A stretch of DNA of 64,000 nucleotides from Calamus simplicifolius (lineage: Eukaryota; Streptophyta; Magnoliopsida; Arecales; Arecaceae), in the NCBI GenBank assembly GCA_900491605.1, contig UESW01003883.1, forward strand, positions 1,299,689-1,363,688. Direction: 5' to 3'. This document shows, piece by piece, positions 1-11,909 of the stretch. Below the pieces are notes generated by a model. The model was not told where the DNA came from and did no database searches. It was given only the letters and a program-made list of their open reading frames with translations. Both the position numbers and the translations under genes were made by a program. The first letter of the stretch is position 1; each line of letters starts with the position of its first letter.

Positions 1-180
1 GGGCCAGGGGATTACCTGATGAAGCGCGCCAGGGAAGGAGTCCTCCTCCATCCTATTTAATCCCCTGCAGCGCTTCGGAAGGGGGTTCCGGAAGACTAAG
101 CGCTTCACCTGGAGCGAAGCGTCAGCCCAACAGCCAAGCCATCTGAACCTGGTTCACTGAACCGGGAACCGGGTACTACA
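1..180 (-). repeat. Element A 3' LTR, first 180 bp
   Basis: Aligns with 7140-7326, the same end of the 5' LTR, with visible substitutions and small indels. It begins (minus strand) TGTAGTACCCGG and directly follows the polypurine tract. The rest lies left of the window. Confidence 0.85.
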
Positions 181-196
181 TCCTCCCCTCCTTATA
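181..196 (-). other. Polypurine tract of element A
   Basis: Minus strand reads as an AAGGAGGGGAGGA-type purine run directly next to the 3' LTR start, as expected for the plus-strand DNA primer of an LTR retrotransposon. Element B has the equivalent AAGGAGGGAGAA before its 3' LTR. Confidence 0.75.
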
Positions 197-264
197 AAAA
201 TTTCGGCCTCGAAATTGGTATACTAAAATCTCAAAAGTCAACAATCTAGATAGATAAATTACCT

Positions 265-1053
265 TCAAATAATTGTGGATACTTTTTTCATTTCTTCCTC
301 CAGCTCCCAAGTAGCCTCCCTCTCAGAGTGATTATTCCACTGAACTTTGACATAGGGATGGTACGCCGCCTCAGAATCTGATCCTTGCGGTCCACGATAC
401 GCACAGGATGCTTCATATGATAAATCCTTCCTCAACTGAATAGGCTCATAAGCTATGACATGACTGGGGTCTGAAACATATTTCCTCAGCATAGATACAT
501 GGAATACATTGTGAACACCAGATAAGATCGGAGGCAGTGCTAAGCTGTAAGCAACCTCCCCAACTCTGCTCAAGATCTCAAAAGGTCCAATATAGCGTGG
601 ACTAAGCTTTCCTCTAACCCCGAATCTCATCACATCCTTGGTTGGTGATACCCTTAAGAAAACATGATCCCCAACCTGGAATTCTAACTCTCTCCTTCTG
701 ACGTCAGCATAACTCTTCTGCCTGCTCTGAGCTGTACGAAGACGCTCCCTGATCAAATGCACCTTGTCAACTGTCTGCTGGATCAGCTCAGGGCCTAGCA
801 ATTTCCTTTCCCACGTCATCCCAACATAAAGGAGATCTGCACCTCCTACCGTACAAGCCTCAAATGGGGCCATCTGGATACTGGCTTGATAACTATTGTT
901 ATAAGCAAACTCCACCAAAGATAAGTGGTTATCCCAAGCCCCACCCAAGTCCATTACACAGGCGCGCAACATATCTTCTAGAATCTGTATGGTCCTCTCT
1001 GACTGCCCATCTGACTGGGGATGATAAGTACTGAAGTTCAATTTGGTCCCCAA
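265..1053 (-). pseudogene. Element A integrase C-terminal half and chromodomain
   Basis: A 262-codon open stretch covers the end of the integrase core, the GPY/F module (GKLSPRYIGPFEIL, then LALPPILSGVHNVFHVSML) and a chromodomain-like tail (VKVQWNNHSEREATWELE). In chromoviruses this tail is thought to steer integration to chromatin marks. Compared with element B, about 17 bases are missing between 1053 and 1120, after the residues matching QIVRLHGVP. That shifts the frame and removes part of the core, so no functional integrase can be made. Confidence 0.85.
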
Positions 1054-1560
1054 GGCTTTATGAAGGCTCTTCCAAAACTGTGATACAAATCTGGTATCCC
1101 GGTCAGATACAATGAAGTCTCACAATCTGCTCAATATACAAGCTAGCCAATCTTCACTCGAGACTCCAACTCTGAAAGGTAGGAAATGAGCTGATTTTGT
1201 CAGTCTGTCCACAATAACCCAAACTGCATCATTACTCCTGGGAGTTTTGGGCAGACCAGTCACAAAATCCATAGTAATCTTTTCCCATTTCCACTGAGGA
1301 ATCATCAAAGATTGAAGAGGTCCCGCAGGTTTTTGATGCTCGGCCTTCACCCGCTGACATACTAAGCACTTGGCCACAAACTGAGCAATATCCCTCTTCA
1401 TCCCTTTCCACCAAAAATTCTCCTTTAAGTCTCTATACATCTTAGTACCACCAGGATGCACAGTATAGGGAGAGTAGTGAGCCTCCCTCAAAATTCGGCT
1501 TTCAACTCCTCATTGCTAGGCACACAAAGTCTGCCTTCAAATCTCAGGGATCCATCATCC
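1054..1560 (-). pseudogene. Element A integrase N-terminal zinc finger and core start
   Basis: Contains the H2C2 finger (HYSPYTVHPGG followed by CLVCQ) and the first catalytic region (WEKITMDFVTGLP, then VIVDRLTKSAHF). The open part is 1120-1491. It is frameshifted relative to the downstream integrase piece and to the linker at 1562-1798. The closest relative in the window is 44513-45538 of element B. Confidence 0.85.
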
Positions 1561-1561
1561 A

Positions 1562-2130
1562 TTACATAAAATCCATTCTGATCTCCTGACTGAACTGCAA
1601 CTTTAATCTTTGAAGATCTGGATCTTCCATCTGGGAGGACTTAATTCTGTCAACAAGAGTCGGCTGAAGAATAAGTGCAGCAACAAGTCCATCAGACTGC
1701 TGTACTCTCAGACCAATCTCCCACCTCTCGAGGTCCTTCAGAATGTGAGGCTGGGAGGTAAGCATAGCAGCTAACTCAGAAGAGGTCTTCCTACTCAAGC
1801 ATCAGCCACAACATTGGCCTTCCCTGGATGATAATGTAGATTCAGATCATAGTCCTTCAAAGTTCCAACCACCTCCTCTGCCTCAAATTGAGCTCCTTCT
1901 GTGTGAAGATATATTTTAGACTCTTATGGTCTGTATACACATCACACGACACTCCATAGAGATAATGCCGCCAAATCTTCAAAGCAAAAACCACCGCAGC
2001 TAATTCCAGATCATGAGTAGGATAATTCTGCTCATAAGGCTTCAGCTGTCTGGAAGCATAGGCTATCACCTTTCCATTCTGCATTAGAACACATCCCAAT
2101 CCTTTCGAGAGGCATCAGTATAAAGTGTAA
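1562..2130 (-). pseudogene. Element A RNase H and linker
   Basis: RNase H signatures are GCVLMQNGKVIAYASRQL, YPTHDLELAAVVFALK and TDHKSLKYIFTQKELNLRQR, in open stretches 1562-1798 and 1857-2099. One base is missing from the A-run before GATTGGG near 2100, so the RT ends in the wrong frame. RNase H would degrade template RNA during reverse transcription. Non-functional as read. Confidence 0.85.
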
Positions 2131-3060
2131 AACCCTCAGATCCTGTCGGAAGAACAAGGATGGGAGCTGACACCAAACGCTGCTTTAACTCCTGGAAACT
2201 TTCCTCACACTCCTCTGTCCAGTCAAACTTCACTCGCTGGGTTAAACGAGTTAGGGGTAGAGCAATGCGAGAGAAGTCTTCCACAAATTTTCGGTAATAC
2301 CCGGCTAGCCCCAAGAAGCTTCTGACTTCAGCCACATTGGAAGGTCGGCTCCAGTTAGTAATAGCTTCAATCTTTTTCGGGTCCACAGAAATGCCATCTT
2401 TAGAAATTACGTGACCCAAGAAAGCTACTTGGTCCAACCAAAATCACACTTCTGCAGCTTGGCATAAAGCTTCTTCTCCCGAAGAGTCTGAAGCACAATC
2501 CTCAAGTGATCCTCATGCTCCCTGAGACTCTTAGAATAGATCAGAATATCATCAATACAACCACAAACTGATCCAATATGGTTTAAATTCTGTTCATCAA
2601 GTCCATGAATGCTGCCGGGGCATTAGTCAAACCAAACGGCATCACCAAAAACTCATAATGGCCATATCTAGGTTCTGAAAGCTGTCTTAGGTACATCCCC
2701 TCCTTGACTTTAAGCTGATGGTAACCCGACCTGAGATCAATCTTTGAGAATACCCGGGCTCCTTGAAGTTGATCAAACAAGTCATCAATCCTTGGCAAAG
2801 GATACTTATTTCGCACTGTTACCTTTATTGATTTCCGGTAATCAATGCATAGCCGAAGACTGCCATCCTTCTTCTTAACAAATAGAACTGGAGCACCCCA
2901 AGGAGAAGCACTAGGCCTGATAAATCCCCGATCTAGGAGTTCCTGCAATTGGTCCTTCAACTCTTTTAGCTCAGCCGGGGCCATACGATAAGGGGCCTTG
3001 GATATAGGTCCAGTTCCAGGAATCAAATCAATGGAGAACTCAACCTCCGGTCAGGGGGCA
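2084..3060 (-). pseudogene. Element A reverse transcriptase
   Basis: RT motifs in order: KAPYRMAPAELKELK, then FVKKKDGSLRLCIDYRK, KYPLPRIDDLFDQLQGA, SKIDLRSGYHQL, YEFLVMPFGLTNAPAAFM, the IDDILIYS active-site region near 2545-2560 (frame damaged), and FLGLAGYYRKFVEDFS. It is split into pieces 2583-3026 and 2084-2437 by indels around the active site. Element B keeps the intact FIDDILIYSKS version at about 43.9 kb. Confidence 0.85.
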
Positions 3061-3247
3061 AATTAGTTCATCCGGAAAGACATCAGGGAATTCTCTAACT
3101 ATAGGAATATCCTCCAACTTGGTCCTCTTTCTTTTGAAGATCATTAATAACAGCAAGAAATCCTTGACCACCACTCCTAAATACTTTCCAGCCTGTAGTG
3201 CCGAAATAACACTGAGGCTAGAAGTTTGGCCACCAGTAAAACTAAAT

Positions 3248-3589
3248 TCAGGGCTGACAAGGAATTTTGAAGTTGACGATCTTCCTGAAACAGTCTACAG
3301 AAGCATGATAGGAAGCTAACCAATCCATGCCAAGGATAACATCAAAGAATTTCAGTGGAAGGACAATAAGATTGGCATTCAGCTTCCTATCCTCAATGAT
3401 AATCAAGCAGGATTTGCATACTGTATCAACTTTCATAGTATCACCATTTGGAAAGGCAATGTGTAACTCATGGTCTAGAGATTCAGGTGTCAATGATGCA
3501 TTCTTGCCAAGGTAGGTGTCAGATATAAATGAATGCGTGGCACCCGGATCAATTAGAGTCTGAGCATAATCATTGCCTACTTTAATCAT
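3248..3589 (-). pseudogene. Element A aspartic protease with altered active site
   Basis: Retropepsin fold: the loop LIDPGATHSFIS, then VILGMDWLASYHASVDC near the C-terminus. The usual D-S/T-G triad reads D-P-G (codons at 3542-3550), which should impair catalysis. The protease would cleave Gag-Pol. Element B lacks this whole domain. Confidence 0.8.
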
Positions 3590-3692
3590 TCCTGGATATA
3601 AGTAAATTTTTTTAACATAAGAATATAATGTCTAGTAATTATAATGCATTGCACTAGAAAAGGGTAATACTAGTAAATAAATGGTATACCTG

Positions 3693-4914
3693 TCACCACA
3701 GAATTAGAAGCGGCAGCATCCTGCTGAGTGAGGTTGAAGACCCTTCCCTGAGTCCTCGGTGGCTGCTGCTGCTGCTGACCCCTTGACTGGAAGATGGCTG
3801 CTGGTTCCGAAGGGACATGTGGCTATCTTTGTGATCAGTCTTTCCACAGGAGAAACAGGCACCAGACACTCCACGGCAAGGTCTTCCCCGGGTGGAAATT
3901 CCCACAGCGAAGGCAGCGAGTCTCTATTCTTGTCCTCCTGGGGCCTGGGGTGCACCTCTCTTCTTGGCCTGAGCTGGGGGCTGACTAGCAATTATGCCCT
4001 TTTTCTTCTTCTGCTGCTCCCAATCCCTCTGAACAGTATTCATATCTCTCTCAATTACCAAGGCCTTATTCACCACAGCACTATAAGTGAAGCTCAAATG
4101 CGTTGACCGCCTGCATCAGTCTGGGTCGAAGTCCCTCCGTGAATCTGGTGATCTTGGCCATTTCATTAGATCACAATACTTGGAGCAAAACGGGCCAACC
4201 TGGTGAATTCAGCTTCATATTGGGCCACCGAAAGATTCCTTTGCTCCAACTTAAGAAATTCTGATTCCATCCTCCTCTGCATACTCCTGGGAAAGTACTT
4301 GTCGAAGAATGCCTCCTTAAACTCTCCCCAAGAAATAGTCTGACCACCCCGACGCTGCTCCTCAACTAACCACCAGTCATAAGCCTCCCCTTGGAGAAGA
4401 TAAGTAGCAAATCTGATCCTCTCCATCTCCTGACTACCATGGGCCATAAAAGCCTTCTCCATATCTCGCACCCATCTCTCAGCATCAATAGGGTTGCTAG
4501 AACCAGAGAAAGGAGCAGGGGCAAACTTCTTGAAATCTGCAAAGCTACGGCCAATCCCTACCCAGGATTGAGGTGGAGTAGGCTGGGTCAATGGTGGAAA
4601 TGAGTAGTAGGTACAGTGGACTGGTGTAGAGTCTGTGGCATAGTGCAGGCTGCAGGGGCTGCTGCGGAACAGTGGGAGGCTGAGTAGCAGGAGTGGCTGA
4701 CTGAGAGGGTAAAGCCTGCTGAATCTGTTGCTGCATGTCCCGCATCGACTGCGCCATACCCGAGAGAACCTGAAGCATCTCGGTGGAGTCGCTGATGATC
4801 AGTCCCGACTGGGTTGACAGGGGCAGCACCTCCAGTAGCATCCTGACCTCCTGGTTGACCAGCATTACCAACCTGGGAGCCCTCATCATTTTGTTGGCTT
4901 CTAGTGCGAGCCAT
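3693..4914 (-). pseudogene. Element A gag
   Basis: Starts MARTRSQQND at 4914, about 150 bp after the primer site. A proline/glutamine-rich N-terminal region is followed by the capsid-like domain (FAPAPFSGSSNP, ERWVRDMEKAF, LLQGEAYDWW, EFKEAFFDKYFPRSM) at 4166-4591. A zinc-knuckle remnant (CFSCGKTDHKDSH) at 3693-3905 has lost its normal spacing. Indels split the ORF into several frames. Confidence 0.85.
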
Positions 4915-5068
4915 TACTATCTCCTGATAAATTAGTTATTATTAAATCATGATAAACTTTTCATATCAGGCTCCCATAAGGTTTTTCATATAAAGTGATA
5001 ATTGTCTCAATGTCAACTATTTTTCGCCTAGGGTGTCATCATGTATGTGTCCCTAAGGTCATAACCAG

Positions 5069-5080
5069 GCTCTGATACCA
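5069..5080 (-). other. Primer-binding site of element A (initiator Met tRNA type)
   Basis: Minus strand TGGTATCAGAGC, separated from the LTR by the 7-bp spacer GCTTTAG. Element B has the identical spacer and primer site at 42810-42828, which fixes the LTR boundary at 5088. Confidence 0.9.
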
Positions 5081-5641
5081 CTAAAGCTGTCACGCCCCAG
5101 ACCCAAATATTGGGCTAGGGTGACAACCCGCCGCGTGCCGGGCACGCAAGGCGTCATAAAATCTTGATATACGATTCAAATGAGACAATAATTATGAAAA
5201 CCAACCATAATACAAATGATAATTATAAGTTTTGGGTATCAACCCTACATCCAAGTCATGCTAATAAAGTTGGGCTACAACAAGCCCTACACACAAACAT
5301 AATAGGATTACACCAATGCAATGGTTCTTATTTTATTTATTAGAAGCTCCATCAACTCCGAATATCCATCTCAACCCTGAGGCTCTGAAAAACATTGTGA
5401 AGGTTTAATGAGTTTACACTCAATAAGTAAGCCTATACAATCATACCATACTTGAATTATATTTAACATGCTATCAACATATGCATTTTGTCAACTTAAC
5501 ATAAATTGAACATTTGATAAGCATCAGAATATGCAATCTAGCAAACTCACTGTTTATGTAATTATAGATTTCCTATGTGTCCCACGGCCCTGCAATACCT
5601 CAATCAGAGCACATCCTCCAGATGCGTGGCCATAAACATCA

Positions 5642-5910
5642 ACAGAACACATTGTACGATGTGTGGGGCCATACCATAACAGAACACACTCTACGATGTA
5701 TGTGGCCATAAGAAAATCAAACAGAACACATTGTAAGACATGTGGGGCCATACCATAATAGAACACACTCTACGGTGTGTGGGCCATATAAAATCATAGA
5801 ACATGTCTACAATATGTGGGGCCATATCATAACAGAATACATCTCCAGTGTGTGTGGCCATAAAAATCAAACAGAACACATCTACAATGTGTGGGGCCAT
5901 AGTAAAGGAG
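5642..5910 (-). repeat. About seven tandem copies of a ~38-bp unit in element A LTR
   Basis: The plus strand shows CAGAACACA..GATGTGTGGGGCCATA repeated near 5642, 5680, 5722, 5759, 5800, 5834 and 5873, with diverged copies alternating in spacer. It lies where element B's LTR has its own 83-bp repeats, so both family members carry a tandem array at this point, with different units. Confidence 0.8.
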
Positions 5911-7015
5911 AACCGCGGCGACACATATAAATCTATTTAACATTTTCATCACAATTGCATCATGCATCTGTATCTCACAATATCTCACAGTGGTTTGCAC
6001 AGTACTAGGAATGCATATAATCACCTCAATATAAACATATCGTACAGGCAATCATAATTCTGGCATATACATCAATAAATCATTTCTTACAATATTACCA
6101 ATCATGTAATTGTTCATTTGAAATCTACAATTCCATGCCACATAGACAATTCAGTTAATTTATAAAAATGCATGCAAACTGTATATACTCAATTTATTAA
6201 TTAAACAATTAAATTGCATAATAGTCTTACTTACCTCCTACGCAAATCCAAATGATGCACCAACAGATGTCTGGGCACCTACAGGATCAATGTACATAAT
6301 TAATTCATGAAATCTAATTAATAAAATGACCCTTAAGACCCTACCCAGACTAGTTCACGGGCCCAACTTCGGGCTCGAATATCTCCCACTATACACACCC
6401 AATTGGGGAAGTAAAAATACCCCAAGAAACTAGAATTCACCCAGATTCTAGCCATATAATTTTTTTGCTAATCCCGGCCCGTTACGGGGCCCAAAAACCA
6501 GCCCAAATTGCTCGCTGCACGGCCCAAAAGGCCAACCGGCCGGCCCAGCCGGCCCGGCCAAACCATCCCCCGCCCCCCTGTTTCGCCCGAAACAGGGGAC
6601 AGCTTCCGGCCGGCGGCCAGGGCCGCCGCCGGCCTAATTCCGTCCGGCCCGGCCACCGGAGGCCGGGCCGGAGCCGGCCGCCGCCGCGGCCGGCCTCCTT
6701 CCCCCCTATCTCTCTCAATTTCTCTCCTTCTCTCTCTTTCTCTCCGAGCTGCTCCCGATGGAATTCACCGTGCCGGCGTCGAATCCGCAAAATTGGGGCC
6801 GGTCCGGCCGCCGTTGGCCGGACCAGAGCCGGCCGCCGTCGCGGCCGGCCTCCCCTCTCTCTCTATCTCCTTAATTCTCTCTCTTCCCTCTCTTTCTTTC
6901 TTTCTCTCCGCGCTGTGTGTTCGGTGCCGGCGACATGGCCGGCCACCAAGGCCGGCCGGACCCCCACCGGACGCACGCCCGGCGCCGGTGGAGGTCACCG
7001 GCCGACACCCGCCCT

Positions 7016-7115
7016 CTTTCTCTCTCTCTGGCTCTCTTTCTCTCTCTCTCTTCCGGCTATCTCTCTCTCTCTCGGGCTCTCTCTCTCTCTCTCTGGCTCT
7101 CTCTCTCTGTGTGTG
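7016..7115. repeat. CT/GA microsatellite in element A LTR
   Basis: Nearly pure CTCTCTCT runs broken by GGCT or CGGG interruptions. Shorter CT tracts lie at about 6700-6740 and 6865-6910. On the element's sense (minus) strand these are GA repeats. Confidence 0.85.
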
Positions 7116-7477
7116 TGGCAGGGGAACGTACTTGAGGATGAAGTGCGCCAGCATGAAGGAAGGAGTCCTCCTCCTTCCTATTTAATTACTTGTGCAGCGC
7201 TTCGGATCGGGGGTTTCCCGGAAGACTAAGCGCTTCACCTGAAGCGAAGCGTTAGTCCGGGGAACCCAATAGTCTGAAGCTTGGTTCATCTGAATCAAGC
7301 CTGGTTCGTTTGAACCGGATACTACATGCCGAGTGGTTGATCGCCCAGGAGCCTATTTCACGGATCTTTCTTAGCCTTTCGTTGAAGGGGAATAAGCCAA
7401 AGTCAAAAGAAGCCAAGCTGATATCAATAGTCAAAAGGAAAAGAGGGAGTACGAGAGATATGAGGGCCACCAACAAC

Positions 7478-7508
7478 AATAAATAAATAAATAAATAAAT
7501 AAATAAAT
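7478..7508. repeat. (AAAT)n microsatellite
   Basis: About eight AAAT repeats followed by ATATATAT, in the leader of copia C upstream of the LINE. Confidence 0.9.
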
Positions 7509-7592
7509 ATATATATCATATTTATCACCTGGTGAGGATTTCTTCAACGACCAAGAGGGGCTGTGGTGAAGAAGCCAGCAGGACCGGTGATC

Positions 7593-7603
7593 AGAAGACG
7601 AAA
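7593..7603. repeat. Left target-site duplication of the LINE
   Basis: AGAAGACGAAA, repeated exactly at 10787-10797 just beyond the LINE poly-A. Removing one copy and the LINE leaves a continuous copia leader. Confidence 0.8.
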
Positions 7604-7614
7604 AAAAAAAGTTA

Positions 7615-9600
7615 TATCGTCTCTGGTCTTCCGTTCAAGTAGCGGTAAAGAGAAGACCTATTGGAGGCAGCAGTCTAGGATCCAGTGGATTCAAAATGGA
7701 GACCGAAATATCAGATTCTTTCATCAGTCTACCTTGAGGCACCGTGCGGCTAATCGGATTCGGCGTCTGGAGGATGATGAAGGGAGATCTTCGGAGGATA
7801 TCCACGTTATTCGTGATCAGCTATTCCAGTTCTTTCAGTCTAGGTAGACTGAGCAATCTGGTATCGGTGATTCAGTTCAGCAGGTTTCTTCTTCGAAGAA
7901 AGTTACTGCTCAGGAGAACGACATCCTTGTCAGATCTATCACAGAGGAGGAGATTCGGCAAGCTCTATGGGATCTTGGGCCAGATAAGGCTCCGAGGCCT
8001 GATGGCTTCCCGCTTTTTTTCTTCCAGCATTATTGGACCATTGTTGCTTCTGAGGTGGTTCAGGCTATCCAGACTGTCTTTCAATCCAAGTCCATGCCTG
8101 CTGACTGGAATAGATCTTTTTCACTCTTGTGCCCAAGCATTCTGATGCTTCTATCCCTCAGCACTATCGGCCCATCAGTTTGTGTACTACCTTATACAAG
8201 ATTTGTGCTCGTATTCTTGTTAACCGTTTGAGGGGGGTGGTTCCCCGTCTTATCTCTCTGATGAACAAGGGGCTTTTATTAAATGGTGTAGTATTTCAGA
8301 TAATGTCACTATTGCCCAGGAATTCATGTATGATCTTCAGAGAGCCCTGTTAGACAGTGTCTTATGGCAATCAAGCTTGATATGGAGAGGGCTTATGACA
8401 GGATGAACTGGACATTTCTGCATCACACTCTCCTCGAATTTGGGTTTGATAGGCTATTCATAGATTGGATTCTGGCCTGCATTCGGGTGCCGTCCTTCTC
8501 ATTGATTATCAATTGCAGTCCTTCTGATTTCTTTCATTCTGCTGTGGGGCTTCGGCAGGGGTGCCCTTTATCCCCTTTTTTGTTCATATTGGCGGCTGAC
8601 GACATCTCTCGTGCGCTGCATCAGGCACAGTGTGACTGTCGCATTGTACCCTTCATGTCTGCTCCCTTGGGTCCCTCTGTTTTGCATCTTCTGTATACCG
8701 ATGATTGCATTTTGCTGGGGCAGGCTACTGTTCAGAATGCGTCCATTTTTGACTATATTATTCAGAGCTATTGCCCAGCTTCTGGTCAAAAGGTTAATCT
8801 TCTCAAGTCTATGATTTGTTTTAGCCCGAAGACTAGAAGAAATACTAAGGAAGCCATTCTCCAGACTCTGGGCATATTTACTCAGGCTGATCGTCTTCAG
8901 TACCTTGGTATTCCTATCACGGGAAGGTGTCCCAGCACCAGTGATTATGTTGATATTGTTCGGTGGGTTCACGATCGTATCGAGGGTTGGCATGTTACTT
9001 CGTTATCTATGATGGCAAGGATTATCCTAATTCGATCGGTTCTGACTTGGCTTCCTTTGCATCTCCTCTCTAATACTGCTATTCCGGTGACTTGTTTGAG
9101 GAGGATCGAGAGATGTTTTCGGGACTTTTTGTGGGCTTCAATGCAGGATGGCCATGGTACTCATCTGCTAGCTTGGGATAGTGTTTGTATGCCAATTCAT
9201 GAAGGTATCCTCGGTATATAGTCTCTAACCGTTCGGAGAGAGGCTCTGTTTGCTCGCCACGCTTCTCGTTTTTTACTTGACCCTCATTGTTTATGGAGTT
9301 CCTTCATGTGGGCTAGATATGGAGACTGGAACTCCTCTATGGTCTTTCAGACTTCCCGTAGGCATTCTCCCTTTTGGAAGGAGGTTTGTCGCCGTGCTCC
9401 GATTATCATGTCTAATACATCTTGGATGATAGGCGATGGCTCTATGATTGATGTTATCCATGACAGATGGATTGCTGACCTTCCCCTCTATCGTTGGCCT
9501 ACTTTCACCAGTATCGATATCCCCAGTACTATGAGGGTGAAGGATTTGATCTCCCAAGATTCCTTCGGCTGACACTTCTCTACAGTTACCCGGCTCTTTG
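7615..9600 (+). pseudogene. LINE reverse transcriptase
   Basis: Starts with the linker typical of plant L1 (SRIQWIQNGDRNIRFFHQST). RT blocks follow: HYRPISLCTTLYKICARIL, KLDMERAYDRMNWTFL, GLRQGCPLSPFLFILAADD and YTDDCILLGQ. The last carries YTDD where Y/FADD is usual, but both catalytic aspartates remain. Pieces lie in open stretches 7563-7847, 8129-8353 and 8364-9221, in more than one frame. The part up to 9600 continues as the RT thumb/connection region. Confidence 0.85.
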
Positions 9601-9683
9601 GACAGGAGCTTGCTCGACGGATCCTTGCTATTCCGATTATTCAAGGGAATGTTTCTGATATTAGATTATGGCGACGCACCTGC

Positions 9684-10758
9684 ATGCCATTGGCTCCCTC
9701 TAGGGAGGTAATGAGCATCTATAGACCTCCTTCGCATCATATGGAGGCTGCTGAATGGGTTTGGAAACTTCCTATTCATCCCAGGATTCAGCTTTTTGTT
9801 TGGAAGCTTTTGTGGGACTGCATCCCGACCTGTTCCAACCTCTCGGCTAGGGGCCTTCATATTCAGACTATTTTCCCTTTGTGTGGTCAGGAGGATGAAA
9901 CTACTGACCATGTCATTTTTACTTTCCTTAGAGTTAGGCGGATCTGGCAGAGTGTGGGCTATGACTGTAGATATGATGCGGTGGGCTCTCTACGATCCCA
10001 TTTTTTGCAAATTTTGCGGCAGGGTCGACAGCATCAGATTGGTCTATGGGCAGCGACTACTTATCATATATGGTTATCTCGGAATCTCCTCATTTTACTG
10101 ATGAGCCCATTTCTTCTTTCAGTATTGTTCGAAAAGCCAGGCTTCTGTCAACTGATTTCTCTCATCATCATAACACTTCTGTGATTGGCTGCCTTGGCCA
10201 CTAGGGATCCCCTGCTGCTACGGCAGCGGACCGGTATATGGTCTTCATCTCGTGGGAGCCCCCCCTCCAGGGTTTGTAAAAATAAACTTTGACGGGAATG
10301 TCCGAGGCAGGCTAGCTGGTTCTGCCTTTGTGATTAGAGGACATGGGGGAGATCTGTTGGCGGCTGGAGGTTTTGGTAGTCTTGACTCCTCGGTCCCACT
10401 GGCCGAGCTCTATGCTGCATGGACTGTAGTTCTATATGCTATCAGGACCCTTCATGCTCTTAATCTGATTATTGAGGGAGATTCTCTTTCTGTTATCCGC
10501 TAGATTTAGAAGGATAGTTGCAGTCAAGCTCCAGTCAATCCCCTGCTCTTGGACATATGGGCTATTTTGTGGGATGCTGTCAGTGTTCATATCCGACATG
10601 TCTATCGTGAAGCCAATGCTGCGGCAGACTGGGTTGCGGCGGCGGTTGCTCATCATGCTGACTATAGGGTTTGGATTCAAGGCGATCCCTGTCCTGCTGC
10701 TTTTAATCAGATTTTGTATTTCGATATAATTGGGCTGACTCGCACTAGAGTTGTGTGA
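9684..10758 (+). pseudogene. LINE zinc-binding RT domain and RNase H
   Basis: The zf-RVT region (VWKLPIHPRIQLFVWKLL, then CGQEDETTDHVIF) at 9684-10184 is followed by an RNase H domain (PPPGFVKINFDG, LAELYAAWTVVLYAI, IEGDSLSVIR) at 10252-10503. Its end (VYREANAAADWVAAAV) is at 10549-10758 and stops just before the poly-A. A stop (TAG) splits the RNase H at about 10501. This domain pair is standard in plant L1 elements. Confidence 0.85.
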
Positions 10759-10786
10759 TCACCCGCTTGTACCAAAAAAAAAAAAG

Positions 10787-10797
10787 AGAAGACGAAA
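10787..10797. repeat. Right target-site duplication of the LINE
   Basis: AGAAGACGAAA, identical to 7593-7603, right after the LINE poly-A tail. Confidence 0.8.
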
Positions 10798-10878
10798 GAG
10801 CATAACCATAGCCTTTAGAAATTTTTTTAAAGCAAAAAGGAAAGCGACGTGAAGGCCAAAGATCCACCTATCAAATTC

Positions 10879-11909
10879 ATGGCAACCCCAAGCAATATTG
10901 GTATGAATATCCACCAACCTTTTATCCCTATTTTTGATGGAGAAAATTATGATTATTGAAGCATCAAGATGAAGACCCTTTTTATTTCACAAGAAGTATG
11001 AGATCTAGTTGAGAATGGATATAAAGACCCATTTAATCCAACAAATAATCAGAAGGAGCAACTGAAGGACTACAAAAAGAAGAATGCCAAAGCCCTGTTC
11101 TTCATCCAACAAGCTGTATCTGAGAAAATTTTTCCCAGAATTATTAGAGCCACCAAATCAAAGGAGGCTTGGGATATCTTGCAGGAGGAATTTCAAGGCA
11201 ACGGTAAGAGCTATCAAACTTCAAACTCTAAGAAGAGAATTAGATAATTTGAGAATGCAAAAAAATAAAAATTGAAGGATTACTTCTCCAAAATTACGAA
11301 GACTGTTAATCAAATGAAGAGCTATGGTGAAACCATCACCGAGCGAAGAATATGTGAAAAATCTTGGCTAGTTTATCTCCAAAATTTGATACAATAGTTG
11401 CAATTATTGAAGAATCTAAAGATCTTTCTGAATTGAGTGTTCATAAATTAATGGGATCTCTTGAAGCTCATGAACAAAGATTGGTTAGGCAAAAAGAATC
11501 ATCAATTGAAAGTGCCTTTCAATCTAAACTCAAAGTGGTTGATAAAAATTTTCAAAAAGAATCACCTAGTCATGCTCCAATCAAAAGAGAGTCATTCAGA
11601 GGTGAAAACCAAAATAGAGGAAGAGGAAGAAATATGAAAGGAAGAGGTAGAGAAATGCAAAGAAATAATTTTTCAAGAAGGCAATATGATGATAGCACTC
11701 AACAAAGGTGCAATATATGTAAAAGGTCTTCTCATGCTGAAAAAGATTGCTGGTTTAGGGGGAAACCCCAATGTTATAATTGCAAAAAGTTTAGACATGT
11801 TCAAAAAGATTGCAGATACAAAGCAAGTGAACAAGCACACTTCTCAGAAGAAAATGAAGGTCAGCAAAAGCACACTATATGCATGTCAAACTGCAAAAAA
11901 GCAAAGTAA
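10879..11909 (+). pseudogene. Element C gag
   Basis: Opens MATPSNIGMN and contains the copia capsid pattern (PIFDGENYDYW-type, with the Trp codon now TGA at 10957). A second Trp-to-stop change (GTATGA) and frameshifts follow. The C-terminal part at 11364-11909 carries a basic Arg/Gly-rich stretch and two zinc knuckles (CNICKRSSHAEKDC and CYNCKKFRHVQKDC) for RNA packaging. Non-functional. Confidence 0.85.

Larger units (their letters stand above)
1..7326 (-). mobile_element. Element A: Ty3/gypsy chromovirus, 3' end cut by window edge
   Basis: Minus-strand LTR retrotransposon read right to left: 5' LTR (5088-7326), primer site, gag, protease, RT, RNase H, integrase with chromodomain, polypurine tract, then the first 180 bp of the 3' LTR. 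The order PR-RT-RNH-IN and a C-terminal chromodomain place it in the Ty3/gypsy chromoviruses, probably Del/Tekay-like (inference from overall protein character). It is close kin to element B at 41.2-48.8 kb. Coding is broken by many frameshifts, so it is not autonomous. Its 5' LTR abuts copia C sequence at 7327, which suggests insertion into C. The matching target duplication lies outside the window. Confidence 0.9.
5088..7326 (-). repeat. Element A 5' LTR (2.24 kb)
   Basis: Runs on the minus strand from TGTAGTATCCGG (7326) to GGGCGTGACA (5088), with canonical TG..CA ends. It contains a GC-rich stretch with many GGCCGG motifs (6470-7015), CT microsatellites, and a seven-copy repeat of about 38 bp (5642-5910). 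The last 60 bp closely match the end of element B's LTR. Long ORFs inside it are artefacts of the GC-rich repeats. Confidence 0.9.
7604..10786 (+). mobile_element. 5'-truncated LINE (plant L1 type)
   Basis: Non-LTR retrotransposon of 3.18 kb with RT, zinc-binding-RT and RNase H domains. It ends in a 12-base poly-A (about 10774-10785) and is flanked by an 11-bp duplication. The apurinic-type endonuclease normally upstream of RT is missing, the usual outcome of incomplete target-primed reverse transcription. Frame changes and stops show that it is dead. Confidence 0.9.

Noticed and set aside
6465..7229. A 254-codon plus-strand ORF in the GC-rich block
   Set aside because: It lies inside element A's LTR and consists of GGCCGG and CT repeats; the composition explains the open frame.
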